Assembly (NCBI GenBank): GCA_036752905.1
Contig: DAIORT010000010.1
Span: forward strand, 6,079-70,078
Direction: 5' to 3'
DNA from: UBA4877 sp002399345
GTDB lineage: Bacteria; Bacillota; Thermoanaerobacteria; Thermoanaerobacterales; UBA4877
DNA: 64,000 nt
The position numbers and the translations under genes are program-made. The notes under the pieces were generated by a model. That model did not search any database. It saw only the letters and a program-made list of their open reading frames with translations, and was not told the DNA's origin. Below, piece by piece: positions 42,708 through 50,596 of this stretch (within the stretch, counting starts at the first letter, position 1; each line of letters starts with the position of its first letter).

Positions 42708-43683
42708 ATTAATGGAAGTAAATAATTTAAAAACCGTATTTAAATTGAATAGGAAGATTTTAACTGCTATACAAGATATCAACTTTGAAATTTATTCAGG
42801 AGAGGTACTTGGGGTCGTAGGAGAATCCGGTAGTGGAAAAAGCCTTATGATGAAAAGCATTATGGGAATACTTCCGAATAATGCGATGATTGAAGAAGGG
42901 CAAGTCTTATATAAGGGAGTGAATATTTTAAGCCTAGAAGAAAAAGAAAAGAGGAAGCTTAGAGGAAAAGAAATATCCATGATTTTTCAAGATCCTATGA
43001 CTGCACTGGATCCTTTACGGACGGTTGAATACCATTTGAAAGAAGTTATATTAAGACACCAAGGTGGCGGGAAAGTATATTCTCGGAAAAAAGCTATAGA
43101 GATGCTTAAGAAAGTAGGCATCAGAAATGCTGAAGAGCGTATGAAGCAATATCCGCATGAATTTAGTGGAGGTATGCGGCAAAGGGTGCTTATTGCTATG
43201 GCTCTTTCCTGTGAGCCATCACTACTGATTGCTGATGAGCCGGTAACAGCATTAGACGTAACAACTCAATTACAAATCTTGAATTTGCTTAAAGAATTGC
43301 AAATAGAACATCAGATGGCAATAATCCTTATCTCTCATGACTTAGGGGTAACATCAGATATGTGCACACGGGTTATCATTATGTATGGTGGACGTATTAT
43401 GGAGGAAGGTACTAAAAATCAAATATTTTTTCATCCCAAACATCCATATACTAAAGCACTTTTAAGATCATCTATGGATATAGAAAAGGGCATAGGAAGA
43501 AGACTATATACTATTGAAGGTTATCCTCCTTCATTGAATGAATATTTACAGGGCTGTCCATTTGAAAAACGGTGCAGATATGCATTTGAAAAATGCAGGG
43601 ATAAAGTGCCGAAATACCAATATTATGAAGATGGACACCGTGCTCTATGCCACTTAAGAGGAGAGGAACTGGATGAGAGATGA
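42700..43683 (+). CDS. Dipeptide/nickel-type ABC ATPase, DppD-like
   Basis: 327 residues from the ATG at 42700 (GGGAGAAAG upstream). Walker A GESGSGKS, Q-loop MIFQDPMTALDPLRTV, signature FSGGMRQR, Walker B LLIADEPVTALD, switch LISHDLG, and the C-terminal oligopeptide-transport extension ending in a cysteine cluster (GCPFEKRCRYAFEKC) that binds a 4Fe-4S cluster in DppD/OppD. Overlaps its neighbours on both sides (8 and 11 bases). Confidence 0.95.
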   Translation: MDKLMEVNNLKTVFKLNRKILTAIQDINFEIYSGEVLGVVGESGSGKSLMMKSIMGILPNNAMIEEGQVLYKGVNILSLEEKEKRKLRGKEISMIFQDPMTALDPLRTVEYHLKEVILRHQGGGKVYSRKKAIEMLKKVGIRNAEERMKQYPHEFSGGMRQRVLIAMALSCEPSLLIADEPVTALDVTTQLQILNLLKELQIEHQMAIILISHDLGVTSDMCTRVIIMYGGRIMEEGTKNQIFFHPKHPYTKALLRSSMDIEKGIGRRLYTIEGYPPSLNEYLQGCPFEKRCRYAFEKCRDKVPKYQYYEDGHRALCHLRGEELDER

Positions 43684-44647
43684 TATTTTAATATCTGTTG
43701 AAAATTTAAAAAAGTATTTTCCTGTACGAAGAGGTATTTTAAAAGAGAAAAAATACATAGAGGCAGTAGATGGAGTAAGTCTTGATATTCACAAAGGTGA
43801 AACTTTTGGACTTGTAGGAGAGTCAGGGTGCGGGAAATCCACATTAGGCAAATGCATTATTCGTATGTATGATATCACTTCAGGAGAAATTTACTTTAAA
43901 AATAAGGAAATAGGTAAATTAAAATCAAATGAAATTAAATCTCTTAGGAATAATAGCATGCAGATTGTTTTTCAAGATCCTTACTCTGCATTAGATCCTT
44001 CATGGACAGTTGCTAAAATTCTTAGTGAACCGTTAATGCAGAAAAAAGCATCAACCAAAGAATGTATAGAGAAGGGCAAATATCTTCTTAACAAGGTGGG
44101 TATGAACGAGATGGATATGGAGAAGCACCCCTATGAATTTAGCGGTGGACAGAAGCAAAGAATTGGTATTGCAAGGGCATTAATGGCAAATCCAGAGTTT
44201 GTAGTGTGTGATGAACCCATATCTGCACTTGATGTTTCCGTTCAAGCTCAAGTTATAAATTTGCTTAAGGATTTACAGGAGGAGTTTGGGCTTACTTACC
44301 TTTTCACATCACATGATTTATCAATTGTTCAGTATATGAGTGATTGGATTGGTGTCATGTACAGTGGAAAAATCGTTGAATCAGGTTATAGCAAAAAAGT
44401 TTATGAAAACCCATTGCATCCTTATACCAAAGTACTTCTGGCCGCAATTCCATCTATATACCCGGAAAAGAGAAAAGAAGGTATTCCTTTAAACCTAGAA
44501 ATCCTGGATGATTTATCAAATGTACACAAAGGATGTCCTTTTGTATATGGCTGTGAATATGCCGAAGAACACTGCAGAGAATGTAAACCTTTATTGCAGG
44601 AAGTACAAAGTGGGCATTTTGTTGCTTGCTTCCATTACTCAGGATGA
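43673..44647 (+). CDS. Dipeptide/nickel-type ABC ATPase, DppF-like
   Basis: 324 residues. Walker A GESGCGKST, Q-loop IVFQDPYSALDPSWTV, signature FSGGQKQR, Walker B FVVCDEPISALD, switch TSHDLS, and the C-terminal extension HKGCPFVYGCEYAEEHC with its cysteines. Pairs with the DppD-like ATPase. Last gene of the operon; only 38 bases separate its stop from the second 97-bp repeat, and no terminator of its own is evident. Confidence 0.95.
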   Translation: MRDDILISVENLKKYFPVRRGILKEKKYIEAVDGVSLDIHKGETFGLVGESGCGKSTLGKCIIRMYDITSGEIYFKNKEIGKLKSNEIKSLRNNSMQIVFQDPYSALDPSWTVAKILSEPLMQKKASTKECIEKGKYLLNKVGMNEMDMEKHPYEFSGGQKQRIGIARALMANPEFVVCDEPISALDVSVQAQVINLLKDLQEEFGLTYLFTSHDLSIVQYMSDWIGVMYSGKIVESGYSKKVYENPLHPYTKVLLAAIPSIYPEKRKEGIPLNLEILDDLSNVHKGCPFVYGCEYAEEHCRECKPLLQEVQSGHFVACFHYSG

Positions 44648-44685
44648 TGAAATAGTTAGAAAAACAGTTTACTACCGGACAGAGT

Positions 44686-44782
44686 GATAGGATCGATGGG
44701 CGTGGAGAATGCGGACAAGGTAATAAAAGGTGAGAAGATACCAGACAGCGTGCCGGTTGATCTGAAATTAGTAACAAAGTAA
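44686..44782 (+). pseudogene. 97-bp direct repeat, copy 2: orphan 3' fragment of rbsB
   Basis: Identical to 38904-39000. It encodes only the last 31 codons of rbsB plus the stop, without start or RBS, so it is a gene remnant. A strong terminator follows 5 bases on, probably the original end of the ribose operon. Confidence 0.95.
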
Positions 44783-44787
44783 TAATA

Positions 44788-44817
44788 AAGCCCGCCTTAA
44801 TAGGCGGGCTTAAAATA
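44788..44817. terminator. Bidirectional terminator, probably the ancestral rbs terminator
   Basis: AAGCCCGCC (44788-44796), loop TTAATA, GGCGGGCTT (44803-44811), then TAAAATATTTTT. The loop contains the stop codon of the minus-strand gene, whose transcript ends in the same hairpin. Confidence 0.85.
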
Positions 44818-45885
44818 TTTTTCTGCTTGCTCCGTAAGCTCTTCCATAAGTTCGCGAACATGAACGATCTTATTCACCCTGTATACATTTTCACCGCAGA
44901 ATGCAAATCCGTCTTTCATGTTTCCTTTCTGGGCGTTTAAGAGTGCCTGCGCTATGCAGTAAGGTGCTTTCTTTGAATCACATGGCGTAAGGCAGTGATA
45001 TTTGCAGAAATCAGGTGTCCTCTTATGATTTTCCACATCGGAAAGGAATGAATTTTTTATTGCCCGTCCGGGCATGCCTACCGGGCTTTGTATAATTACC
45101 ACGTCTTCTTTGCCCGCTTTTAAATATGTTTGTTTGAATTCCGGTGAGGCGTCGCATTCATATGTCCCTACGAACCTTGTTGCCATCTGTACGCCGCCGG
45201 CGCCCATATTTAAATATCCGGCTATGTCTTTACCGTCAAATATTCCACCTGCCGCTATTATAGGTATCTTTTTGCCATATTCCTGCTCATAGGGTTCCAC
45301 CGCTTCTATAACAGCGGGTACAAGATTCTCCAGTTTGTAATCGTTAATATGCGCCAGCTGTTCCAATTTGAACCCGAGGTGGCCGCCCGCTTTAGGTCCC
45401 TCGACTATGACGGCGTCCGGACAGTATTTATGCTTTCTGTCCCACACCTTGCATATAAGGGAAGCCGCCCGGGCTGAAGAAACTATTGGTACTGCCTTTG
45501 TGTGTGTTCCCTTTACGTACTTAGGAAGGCTTAAGGGTAGCCCCGCACCCGATACAATAAAGTCTATCCCTGCTTCTACAGAGGTTTTTACCATGCTTTT
45601 ATATTCCGTAATGGCCGTTAAGATATTAATTCCTATGATTCCTTTTGGAGCAAGTTTTCTTGCCTTCCTTATTTCTCTTTGCAGCGCCTCTATATTGGCC
45701 CTTCTAATGTTGGTTCCCCATTTGGGATCGCTGAGGGACAGGTGAAGCCCGGATATAACTCCTATGCCACCAGCATTAGCTACGGCAGCGGCCAGGCCGG
45801 ACATGGAAATTCCTACCCCCATGCCTCCTTGTATAATGGGAATCTTAGCTTCTAAATCGCCTATTTTAAGTGATGGTAGTTTCAC
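44797..45885 (-). CDS. Nitronate monooxygenase / FabK-like flavin enzyme
   Basis: 362 residues from a GTG at 45885 (AAGGAGGAG upstream). TIM-barrel FMN enzyme of the NMO/enoyl-ACP reductase II family: IPIIQGGMGVGISMSGLAAAVANAGGIGVI (read in parts), SGAGLPLSLP, EGPKAGGHLGF with the conserved His, and IPIIAAGGIFDGKDIAGYLNMGAGGVQMATRFVGT for FMN phosphate binding. NMO oxidises nitroalkanes; FabK reduces enoyl-ACP. The C-terminal insert CKYHCLTPCDSKKAPYC has four cysteines that might hold a metal or cluster, a feature I associate with the clostridial subgroup. There are no fatty acid genes near it, so nitronate monooxygenase is the better guess. Confidence 0.83.
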   Translation of the reverse strand: MKLPSLKIGDLEAKIPIIQGGMGVGISMSGLAAAVANAGGIGVISGLHLSLSDPKWGTNIRRANIEALQREIRKARKLAPKGIIGINILTAITEYKSMVKTSVEAGIDFIVSGAGLPLSLPKYVKGTHTKAVPIVSSARAASLICKVWDRKHKYCPDAVIVEGPKAGGHLGFKLEQLAHINDYKLENLVPAVIEAVEPYEQEYGKKIPIIAAGGIFDGKDIAGYLNMGAGGVQMATRFVGTYECDASPEFKQTYLKAGKEDVVIIQSPVGMPGRAIKNSFLSDVENHKRTPDFCKYHCLTPCDSKKAPYCIAQALLNAQKGNMKDGFAFCGENVYRVNKIVHVRELMEELTEQAEKYFKPAY

Positions 45886-46069
45886 GTTTCTCCTCCTTTT
45901 TATTGTTTCTTATTCACTCTTGCCCATCATACCACATGGAAAACGTTAAGTCACCAGTTATTTATTAAGAACGTATCGTATTGCTTTCTATGGCTACAAT
46001 ATAAAAATAGTGATTTTATAACCATGATCCACATAAAACTTTTTAAAAGAAATTTAAAATTAAGCAGGA

Positions 46070-46098
46070 GAATTATTATTAACGTCGAATTATTATTA
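46070..46098. promoter_or_regulatory. Direct repeat upstream of rubrerythrin, possible PerR sites
   Basis: GAATTATTATTA occurs twice (46070-46081 and 46087-46098), 17 bases apart, within 70 bases of the rubrerythrin ATG. PerR boxes are A/T-rich and rubrerythrin genes are often PerR targets, but the symmetry here is poor. Confidence 0.3.
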
Positions 46099-46135
46099 TA
46101 TACACTAAAAAATAAATCTATAGGAGGAAGATATA

Positions 46136-46639
46136 ATGCATGAAATGACTAATAAAGATCTTACGGAAGCATTTGCAGGTGAAAGCCAGGCCCATATGAA
46201 GTATATGATATTTTCTGATGTAGCTGCAAAGGAAGGAAAGAAAAATATAGCCAGGTTGTTTAAAGCTATAGCCTGTGCGGAACAGATTCACGCCACAAAC
46301 CATTATAGGACTATGGGCGAGATCAAAACCACACCGGAAAACCTTCAGGCAGGCATAGACGGGGAGCATTATGAGGTAAATGAAATGTATCCTGCATATC
46401 TGGCTGTATCTAAGCTGCAGGAAGAGAAGGATGCCACACGCAGTTTCCACGGAGCCTTGGAGGCGGAGAAGATCCACGAGGTAATGTACAGCGATGCAAA
46501 GAAACTTGCCGATAAGGGTGAAGATATTGATGTAGGAAAGATATATATCTGCTCTGTATGCGGTTATACGACAACAAATCAGGCACCAGAGAAATGCCCG
46601 ATTTGCGGAGCGCCAAAGAGTAAATTTATAGGATTTTAA
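46136..46639 (+). CDS. Rubrerythrin
   Basis: 167 residues: an N-terminal diiron ferritin-like domain (AFAGESQAHMKYMIFSDVAAKEG with Glu, then CAEQIHATNHYRTMGEI with E-x-x-H, EMYPAYLAVSKLQEEKDATRSFHGALEAEKIHEVMY) and a C-terminal rubredoxin domain with two CxxC knuckles (ICSVCGYTT, CPICGAPKSKF). It reduces hydrogen peroxide in the cytoplasm using rubredoxin electrons; it is a hallmark of anaerobes. Typical length is 170-190, so this is a short version. RBS AGGAGGAAG. Monocistronic with its own terminator. Confidence 0.96.
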   Translation: MHEMTNKDLTEAFAGESQAHMKYMIFSDVAAKEGKKNIARLFKAIACAEQIHATNHYRTMGEIKTTPENLQAGIDGEHYEVNEMYPAYLAVSKLQEEKDATRSFHGALEAEKIHEVMYSDAKKLADKGEDIDVGKIYICSVCGYTTTNQAPEKCPICGAPKSKFIGF

Positions 46640-46651
46640 TAAAATGTATTT

Positions 46652-46677
46652 GCCGGCTAAACGCCGGCTTTATTTTT
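46652..46677 (+). terminator. Terminator after rubrerythrin
   Basis: GCCGGC (46652-46657), loop TAAAC, GCCGGC (46663-46668), then TTTATTTTT. Confidence 0.88.
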
Positions 46678-46762
46678 CTATCATTTTATGATAAAAAATT
46701 TTTATAATGAGAAGGATTTTTTACTTTTATGTCGAATTAAGTTATAATAGAGAGGTGAAAAG

Positions 46763-47407
46763 ATGGAAGGCATAATACAAAAGTCAATAGACAGCTATAT
46801 ACCCATAGCTGATTTTATTGCCGACATAGGAGGAAAAGATTGCGAGGTTGTTTTGCATGATGTTCACGACCTTGAAAACTCCATCGTTTATATAAGGAAT
46901 AACCATGTAAGCGGAAGAATAAAAGGTGGCCCACTTACTGACCTCGGGTTGAAACTCCTAAAGGAAAAGGCATATGCCAAAAAGGATTTTGTCACTAATT
47001 ATCCGAGTAGTACCAAAGATGGTAAGATTCTACGCTCGTCCACATTTTATTTGAAGGATGATGAAGGTGAGCTTATAGGTATGCTTTGCGTTAATATGGA
47101 TGTTACGCGGGCCAAGTCCATGAAAGATTATCTGGAGGAGTATGTGGGAGGCAGGGAAGATGAGCAGGGTACAGATGATACCGAGCATCTTTCAACATCT
47201 ATAGAGGATCTTGTGCAGGATACTATAAAAGAGACGATTTCCGATGCCGGAATACCTCCCGAAAGAATGACTCCTGAGGAAAAGATGGAGAGGGTACAGA
47301 CCTTAAACAGTAAGGGTATATTTATGATTAAGGGTGCGGTAACTCAGGTTGCCGATATACTCTCGGTTTCCGAGAATACCGTTTACAGATACCTTAATAA
47401 AAATTAA
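46763..47407 (+). CDS. YheO/DauR-like regulator with PAS and helix-turn-helix domains
   Basis: 214 residues. N-terminal PAS-like YheO domain (YIPIADFIADIGGKDCEVVLHDVHDLENSIVYIRNNHVSGR, read in parts, then FYLKDDEGELIGMLCVNMDVT) and a C-terminal helix-turn-helix (LNSKGIFMIKGAVTQVADILSVSENTVYRYLNK). DauR, of this family, represses D-arginine catabolism. Here it heads a RidA and threonine dehydratase cluster and probably controls it in response to an amino acid (inference). A TATAAT at 46743-46748 with TTTACT 17 bases before lies too close to the start to leave room for the Shine-Dalgarno, so the real promoter may be upstream. Confidence 0.88.
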   Translation: MEGIIQKSIDSYIPIADFIADIGGKDCEVVLHDVHDLENSIVYIRNNHVSGRIKGGPLTDLGLKLLKEKAYAKKDFVTNYPSSTKDGKILRSSTFYLKDDEGELIGMLCVNMDVTRAKSMKDYLEEYVGGREDEQGTDDTEHLSTSIEDLVQDTIKETISDAGIPPERMTPEEKMERVQTLNSKGIFMIKGAVTQVADILSVSENTVYRYLNKN

Positions 47408-47422
47408 AAGGAGATGTGTGCT

Positions 47423-47800
47423 ATGAAGAAAATTATTAAGACGAATGAGGCTCCGGCAGCGGTCGGACCGTATTCACAGGCAATCATGCTGGATGATTTT
47501 CTGTTTACATCAGGACAGATAGGCTTGGATCCTAAATCAGGCAAGCTGGTTGAGGGAGGTGTAGAAGGACAGTCAAAGAGGGTTTTTGAAAATCTCTCCG
47601 CTCTTCTCAAAGAGGCAGGCATGGATTTTTCAAATGTTGTAAAGACAATGGTTTTCATAAAGGATATTAATGATTTCGGCAAGGCAAATGAGATATATGC
47701 GGGCTATTTTAAAGAAGATCTGCCTGCACGTTCATGTGTGGAGATAGGTGCGCTGCCAAAAGGGGCACTTATAGAGATAGAGCTTATAGCTCATAAATAA
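47423..47800 (+). CDS. ridA: RidA-family 2-iminobutanoate/2-iminopropanoate deaminase
   Basis: 125 residues from the ATG at 47423; AAGGAG lies 9 bases upstream, whereas the ATG at 47414 is directly against it. RidA motifs: EAPAAVGPYSQAIMLDDFLFTSGQIGLDP, read in parts, and ARSCVEIGALPKGALIEIELIA, including the conserved arginine. RidA hydrolyses reactive enamine/imine intermediates released by PLP dehydratases. The next gene is such a dehydratase, so the pairing makes biochemical sense. Confidence 0.96.
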   Translation: MKKIIKTNEAPAAVGPYSQAIMLDDFLFTSGQIGLDPKSGKLVEGGVEGQSKRVFENLSALLKEAGMDFSNVVKTMVFIKDINDFGKANEIYAGYFKEDLPARSCVEIGALPKGALIEIELIAHK

Positions 47801-47858
47801 TAGTTAAAAAAACGGCTTTTTTTAAAAAAACTCTGGGTGAAACGAAAGGATGATATTA

Positions 47859-48830
47859 ATGAATTTACCAACGCTTAAGGATGTGGAAGAGGCAAAACGC
47901 TGTTTGACGGGTGTAGCTGAGAGAACCGGTCTTATTCATAATAAGTATCTATGTGATATGACAGGTGCAGAGGTGTATTTGAAGCCGGAGAATCTGCAAA
48001 TGACAGGCTCATTTAAACTCCGTGGGGCCTATAACAGGATAGCTCATTTGACCGATGATGAGAAGAAAAAAGGCGTAGTTTCCTCATCAGCCGGCAACCA
48101 TGCACAGGGTGTTGCGTATGCCGCTACCAAATTCGGAGTCAAGTCAACCATTGTTATGCCGAAACCTGCTCCTATATCTAAGATTAAGGCTACAAAGGCT
48201 TTAGGTGCAGAGGTTGTGCTTTGTGGCGACATATATGACGAGGCATATCAGAAGGCATTGGATATACAGCATGAAACAGGTGCCGTGTTTGTGCATCCGT
48301 TTGATGATCCCATGGTTATGGCAGGTCAGGGTACAATTGGTATGGAGATTCTTGAGGATCTGCCTGATGCAGATATCGTTATTTGCCCTATAGGGGGCGG
48401 CGGACTTATATCCGGCCTGGCTGTTGCTTTAAAGAGCCTCAAGCCAAGCGTAAAGGTCATAGGTGTACAAACTGCGAATGCACAGTCAATGTATAGGTCT
48501 TTTAAGGCCGGTAAGCTGGATATATGTGATTGCAAACCAACTTTGGCAGATGGTATATCAGTAAAGGTACCAGGAGATATAACCTTTGAGGTAGTTAAAA
48601 AATATCTTGACGATATCGTGCTGGTGAGTGAAGATGAGATAGCAGATGCTATGTTTGTACTCCTGTCAAAAGCCAAGATAGTTGCCGAAGGAGCAGGAGC
48701 AGTTCCTACAGCTGCCATACTGAATAACCATGTTGACGTAAAAGGTAAAAAGGTTGTTTCACTTGTAAGCGGAGGAAACATTGATATGGATAGGTTGGCT
48801 GGTGTTATTAAAAAAGGACTTTCAAAATAA
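47859..48830 (+). CDS. Catabolic-type threonine/serine dehydratase
   Basis: 323 residues from the ATG at 47859 (AAAGGA 8 bases upstream; the ATG at 47850 overlaps the Shine-Dalgarno). PLP fold type II: the Schiff-base lysine in MTGSFKLRGAYNRI, the SSAGNHAQGVAYAA substrate loop and the tetraglycine-like phosphate loop CPIGGGGLISG. There is no ACT domain, so feedback control by isoleucine is absent, as in TdcB. It deaminates threonine to 2-oxobutyrate (and serine to pyruvate), for fermentation. The RidA encoded 58 bases before it removes its toxic intermediates. Confidence 0.93.
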   Translation: MNLPTLKDVEEAKRCLTGVAERTGLIHNKYLCDMTGAEVYLKPENLQMTGSFKLRGAYNRIAHLTDDEKKKGVVSSSAGNHAQGVAYAATKFGVKSTIVMPKPAPISKIKATKALGAEVVLCGDIYDEAYQKALDIQHETGAVFVHPFDDPMVMAGQGTIGMEILEDLPDADIVICPIGGGGLISGLAVALKSLKPSVKVIGVQTANAQSMYRSFKAGKLDICDCKPTLADGISVKVPGDITFEVVKKYLDDIVLVSEDEIADAMFVLLSKAKIVAEGAGAVPTAAILNNHVDVKGKKVVSLVSGGNIDMDRLAGVIKKGLSK

Positions 48831-48898
48831 GAAGTTATAGAAAAGTTGCCGCCAAGACAGCTTACGGTAATTAGCATTATATATTAAGATCGGCATGG

Positions 48899-49031
48899 TA
48901 AGGGAGATAATTATCCTATCAATTGCCCATAATAAAATACTGCTGATTTATCTGTTAAGCATGTTGGAGTAGGATAATGCTTAAGACTAACAAGAAGAGA
49001 CATTGGAAAACATTACTTGATATCTCCCTTA
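48899..49031 (+). ncRNA. Candidate structured leader RNA with alternative stems
   Basis: In the 239-base gap before the symporter gene, TAAGGGAGATA (48899-48909) is complementary to TATCTCCCTTA (49021-49031) over 11 bp, and the adjoining ATTATCCTA (48910-48918) pairs with TAGGATAAT (48970-48978), making nested stems. A third pairing, TTAAGCAT (48955-48962) with ATGCTTAA (48977-48984), overlaps the second and would compete with it. This switch-like geometry suggests a regulatory leader. I do not recognise a known riboswitch class; the repeats could also be DNA operators. Confidence 0.4.
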
Positions 49032-49045
49032 TACTGTTTTAGAAT
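49017..49045 (+). promoter_or_regulatory. Possible sigma-A promoter close to the symporter gene
   Basis: TTGATA (49017-49022), 17-base spacer, TAGAAT (49040-49045), 25 bases before the ATG. If this is the main promoter, the structured region upstream is not in the mRNA. Confidence 0.45.
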
Positions 49046-49069
49046 AAAAAATAAAAAGGGGGTCTTTCA

Positions 49070-50266
49070 ATGTTAAAGAAACTCGGTCTTTTGCCTAAAT
49101 TAATAGTAGCCATAATATGCGGTGTTCTCATAGGCAGCTTTTTCCCGGGGTGGTTTGTGAAGGTATTTGCAACATTTAATTCCATATTTGGAAACTTCCT
49201 CAGCTTTATAATACCGCTTATTATTGTGGGATTTGTGGCTCCTGGTATTGCAGATCTTGGAAAGGGAGCCGGCAAACTTCTCGGGATTACAACGGTTCTC
49301 GCATATGGCTCAACATTGATAGCAGGATTCTTTGCATTTTTTGTGGGGGATTCATTACTACCTAAGATTATCAAGATATCCAGTAATTTTACCGCATCAA
49401 ATCCTTCGGAAAATCTCTTAAAGCCTTACTTCACCATAGAGATGCCGCCTTTGATGGATGTGATGTCGGCAATCATATTTGCCTTTATGTTAGGGCTGGG
49501 TATAGCGGCTCTAAATGAAAAAACACTTTATAATGTAATGTCTGAGTTTCAAAAGATAGTGAATATGGTAATAGAAAAGGCCATAATTCCGCTTCTGCCT
49601 ATTCATGTTGCCGGTATATTTGCTAATATGACATTTACCGGTCAAGCAGCTAGGATTTTAGCTGTATTCGGTCAGGTATTTGTTATAGTTATAGCATGCC
49701 ATCTGATTATCATATTATTCCAGTTTGCCGTTGCATGTTCATATAGCGGCAAAAGCTTTGTGCAGTGTCTGAAAAACCAGATACCTGGTTATGTAACGGC
49801 TATCGGCACTCAGTCTTCAGCAGCAACCATACCTATAAATGTTGAGTGTGCTAAACATAACGGAGTGTCAAAGGCAATAAGAGAGTTCGTTGTGCCCCTG
49901 TGTGCAACTATTCACCTTTCCGGTTCCACCATCACCATTACCATGTGTTCCATGGCGGTGATGATGCTGGGCGGGATGCCGGTATCGCTTGCAGGTCTTA
50001 CAGGTTTTATATTTATGCTGGGTATTACGATGGTAGCTGCTCCCGGTGTACCAGGTGGAGCTGTTATGGCAGCACTAGGTGTACTGCAGAGTATGCTGGG
50101 TTTTAATGAAGCACAGCTCGCACTTATGATAGCTTTGTATCTTACACAGGACAGTTTTGGCACGGCATGCAATGTATCGGGGGACAATGCTATAGCCATT
50201 ATTGTTGATAAGATTAATGATAAGATGAAAGGCAGGAGTGAACAGAAAAAAACGGCTACAGAATAA
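49070..50266 (+). CDS. Dicarboxylate/amino acid:cation symporter (SDF family)
   Basis: 398 residues, 8 helices plus two re-entrant loops. SDF (glutamate transporter fold) landmarks: LIPLIIVGFVAPGIADLGKGAGKLLG, IGTQSSAATIPINVECAKHNGVSK (first hairpin loop, serine-rich), CATIHLSGSTITITMC (TM7 region) and MVAAPGVPGGAVMAALGVLQSMLG (second hairpin). The family imports acidic or small neutral amino acids or dicarboxylates with sodium or protons. Behind a threonine/serine dehydratase gene, serine or threonine uptake is plausible (SstT is in this family), but not proven. RBS AAAAGGGGG. Confidence 0.92.
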   Translation: MLKKLGLLPKLIVAIICGVLIGSFFPGWFVKVFATFNSIFGNFLSFIIPLIIVGFVAPGIADLGKGAGKLLGITTVLAYGSTLIAGFFAFFVGDSLLPKIIKISSNFTASNPSENLLKPYFTIEMPPLMDVMSAIIFAFMLGLGIAALNEKTLYNVMSEFQKIVNMVIEKAIIPLLPIHVAGIFANMTFTGQAARILAVFGQVFVIVIACHLIIILFQFAVACSYSGKSFVQCLKNQIPGYVTAIGTQSSAATIPINVECAKHNGVSKAIREFVVPLCATIHLSGSTITITMCSMAVMMLGGMPVSLAGLTGFIFMLGITMVAAPGVPGGAVMAALGVLQSMLGFNEAQLALMIALYLTQDSFGTACNVSGDNAIAIIVDKINDKMKGRSEQKKTATE

Positions 50267-50596
50267 GCAATAAATTAATGCTAAATAGATGATATGGAGA
50301 TACTCCTTTGATATACAAAGTTATAAAGCAGATTTCCAAAGGGGTGTCTCTATACAAATTCATATAGTAAATAAATGGAGTAGCTTAATTGTTATTGATT
50401 TCTTTGATCCAGTAGTTTATAAATAATTAATAATAGTAATCAAAATAGAAAAGAAAGCAGATAATAACTTGAGCGTATCTGACTTAGAGAAGCAATAATA
50501 AAATTGATCTACAAAGAATCCTAAAAAGAAATATGTATACATGCTAGAAAGAATACTGTAATTTAAAAAACAAATTTGACAAATGGGGGAAACAAT
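50267..50596. promoter_or_regulatory. 330-base AT-rich gap with a long-stem hairpin
   Basis: GAGATACTCCTTTG (50297-50310) pairs with CAAAGGGGTGTCTC (50337-50350) over 14 bp with two G-U pairs around a 26-base loop; it may end the symporter transcript or regulate the next gene, but no T run follows. The remaining 240 bases are very AT-rich with no clear promoter or reading frame. Confidence 0.45.

Larger units (their letters stand above)
39001..44685 (+). mobile_element. 5.7-kb segment inserted at the rbsB 3' end (no integrase seen)
   Basis: The segment lies between the two 97-bp copies and holds only a five-gene dipeptide/nickel ABC operon. Its codons are visibly richer in A/T than the flanking rbs operon, and it lacks the GGCCWGGCC 9-mer found in flanking genes. 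Duplication of a gene's 3' end around a foreign segment, leaving the gene intact, is the pattern left by site-specific integration into gene ends (as in e14 at icd). No recombinase, transposase or short target duplication is present, so single-crossover integration of a replicon carrying a piece of rbsB is an alternative. Confidence 0.55.
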
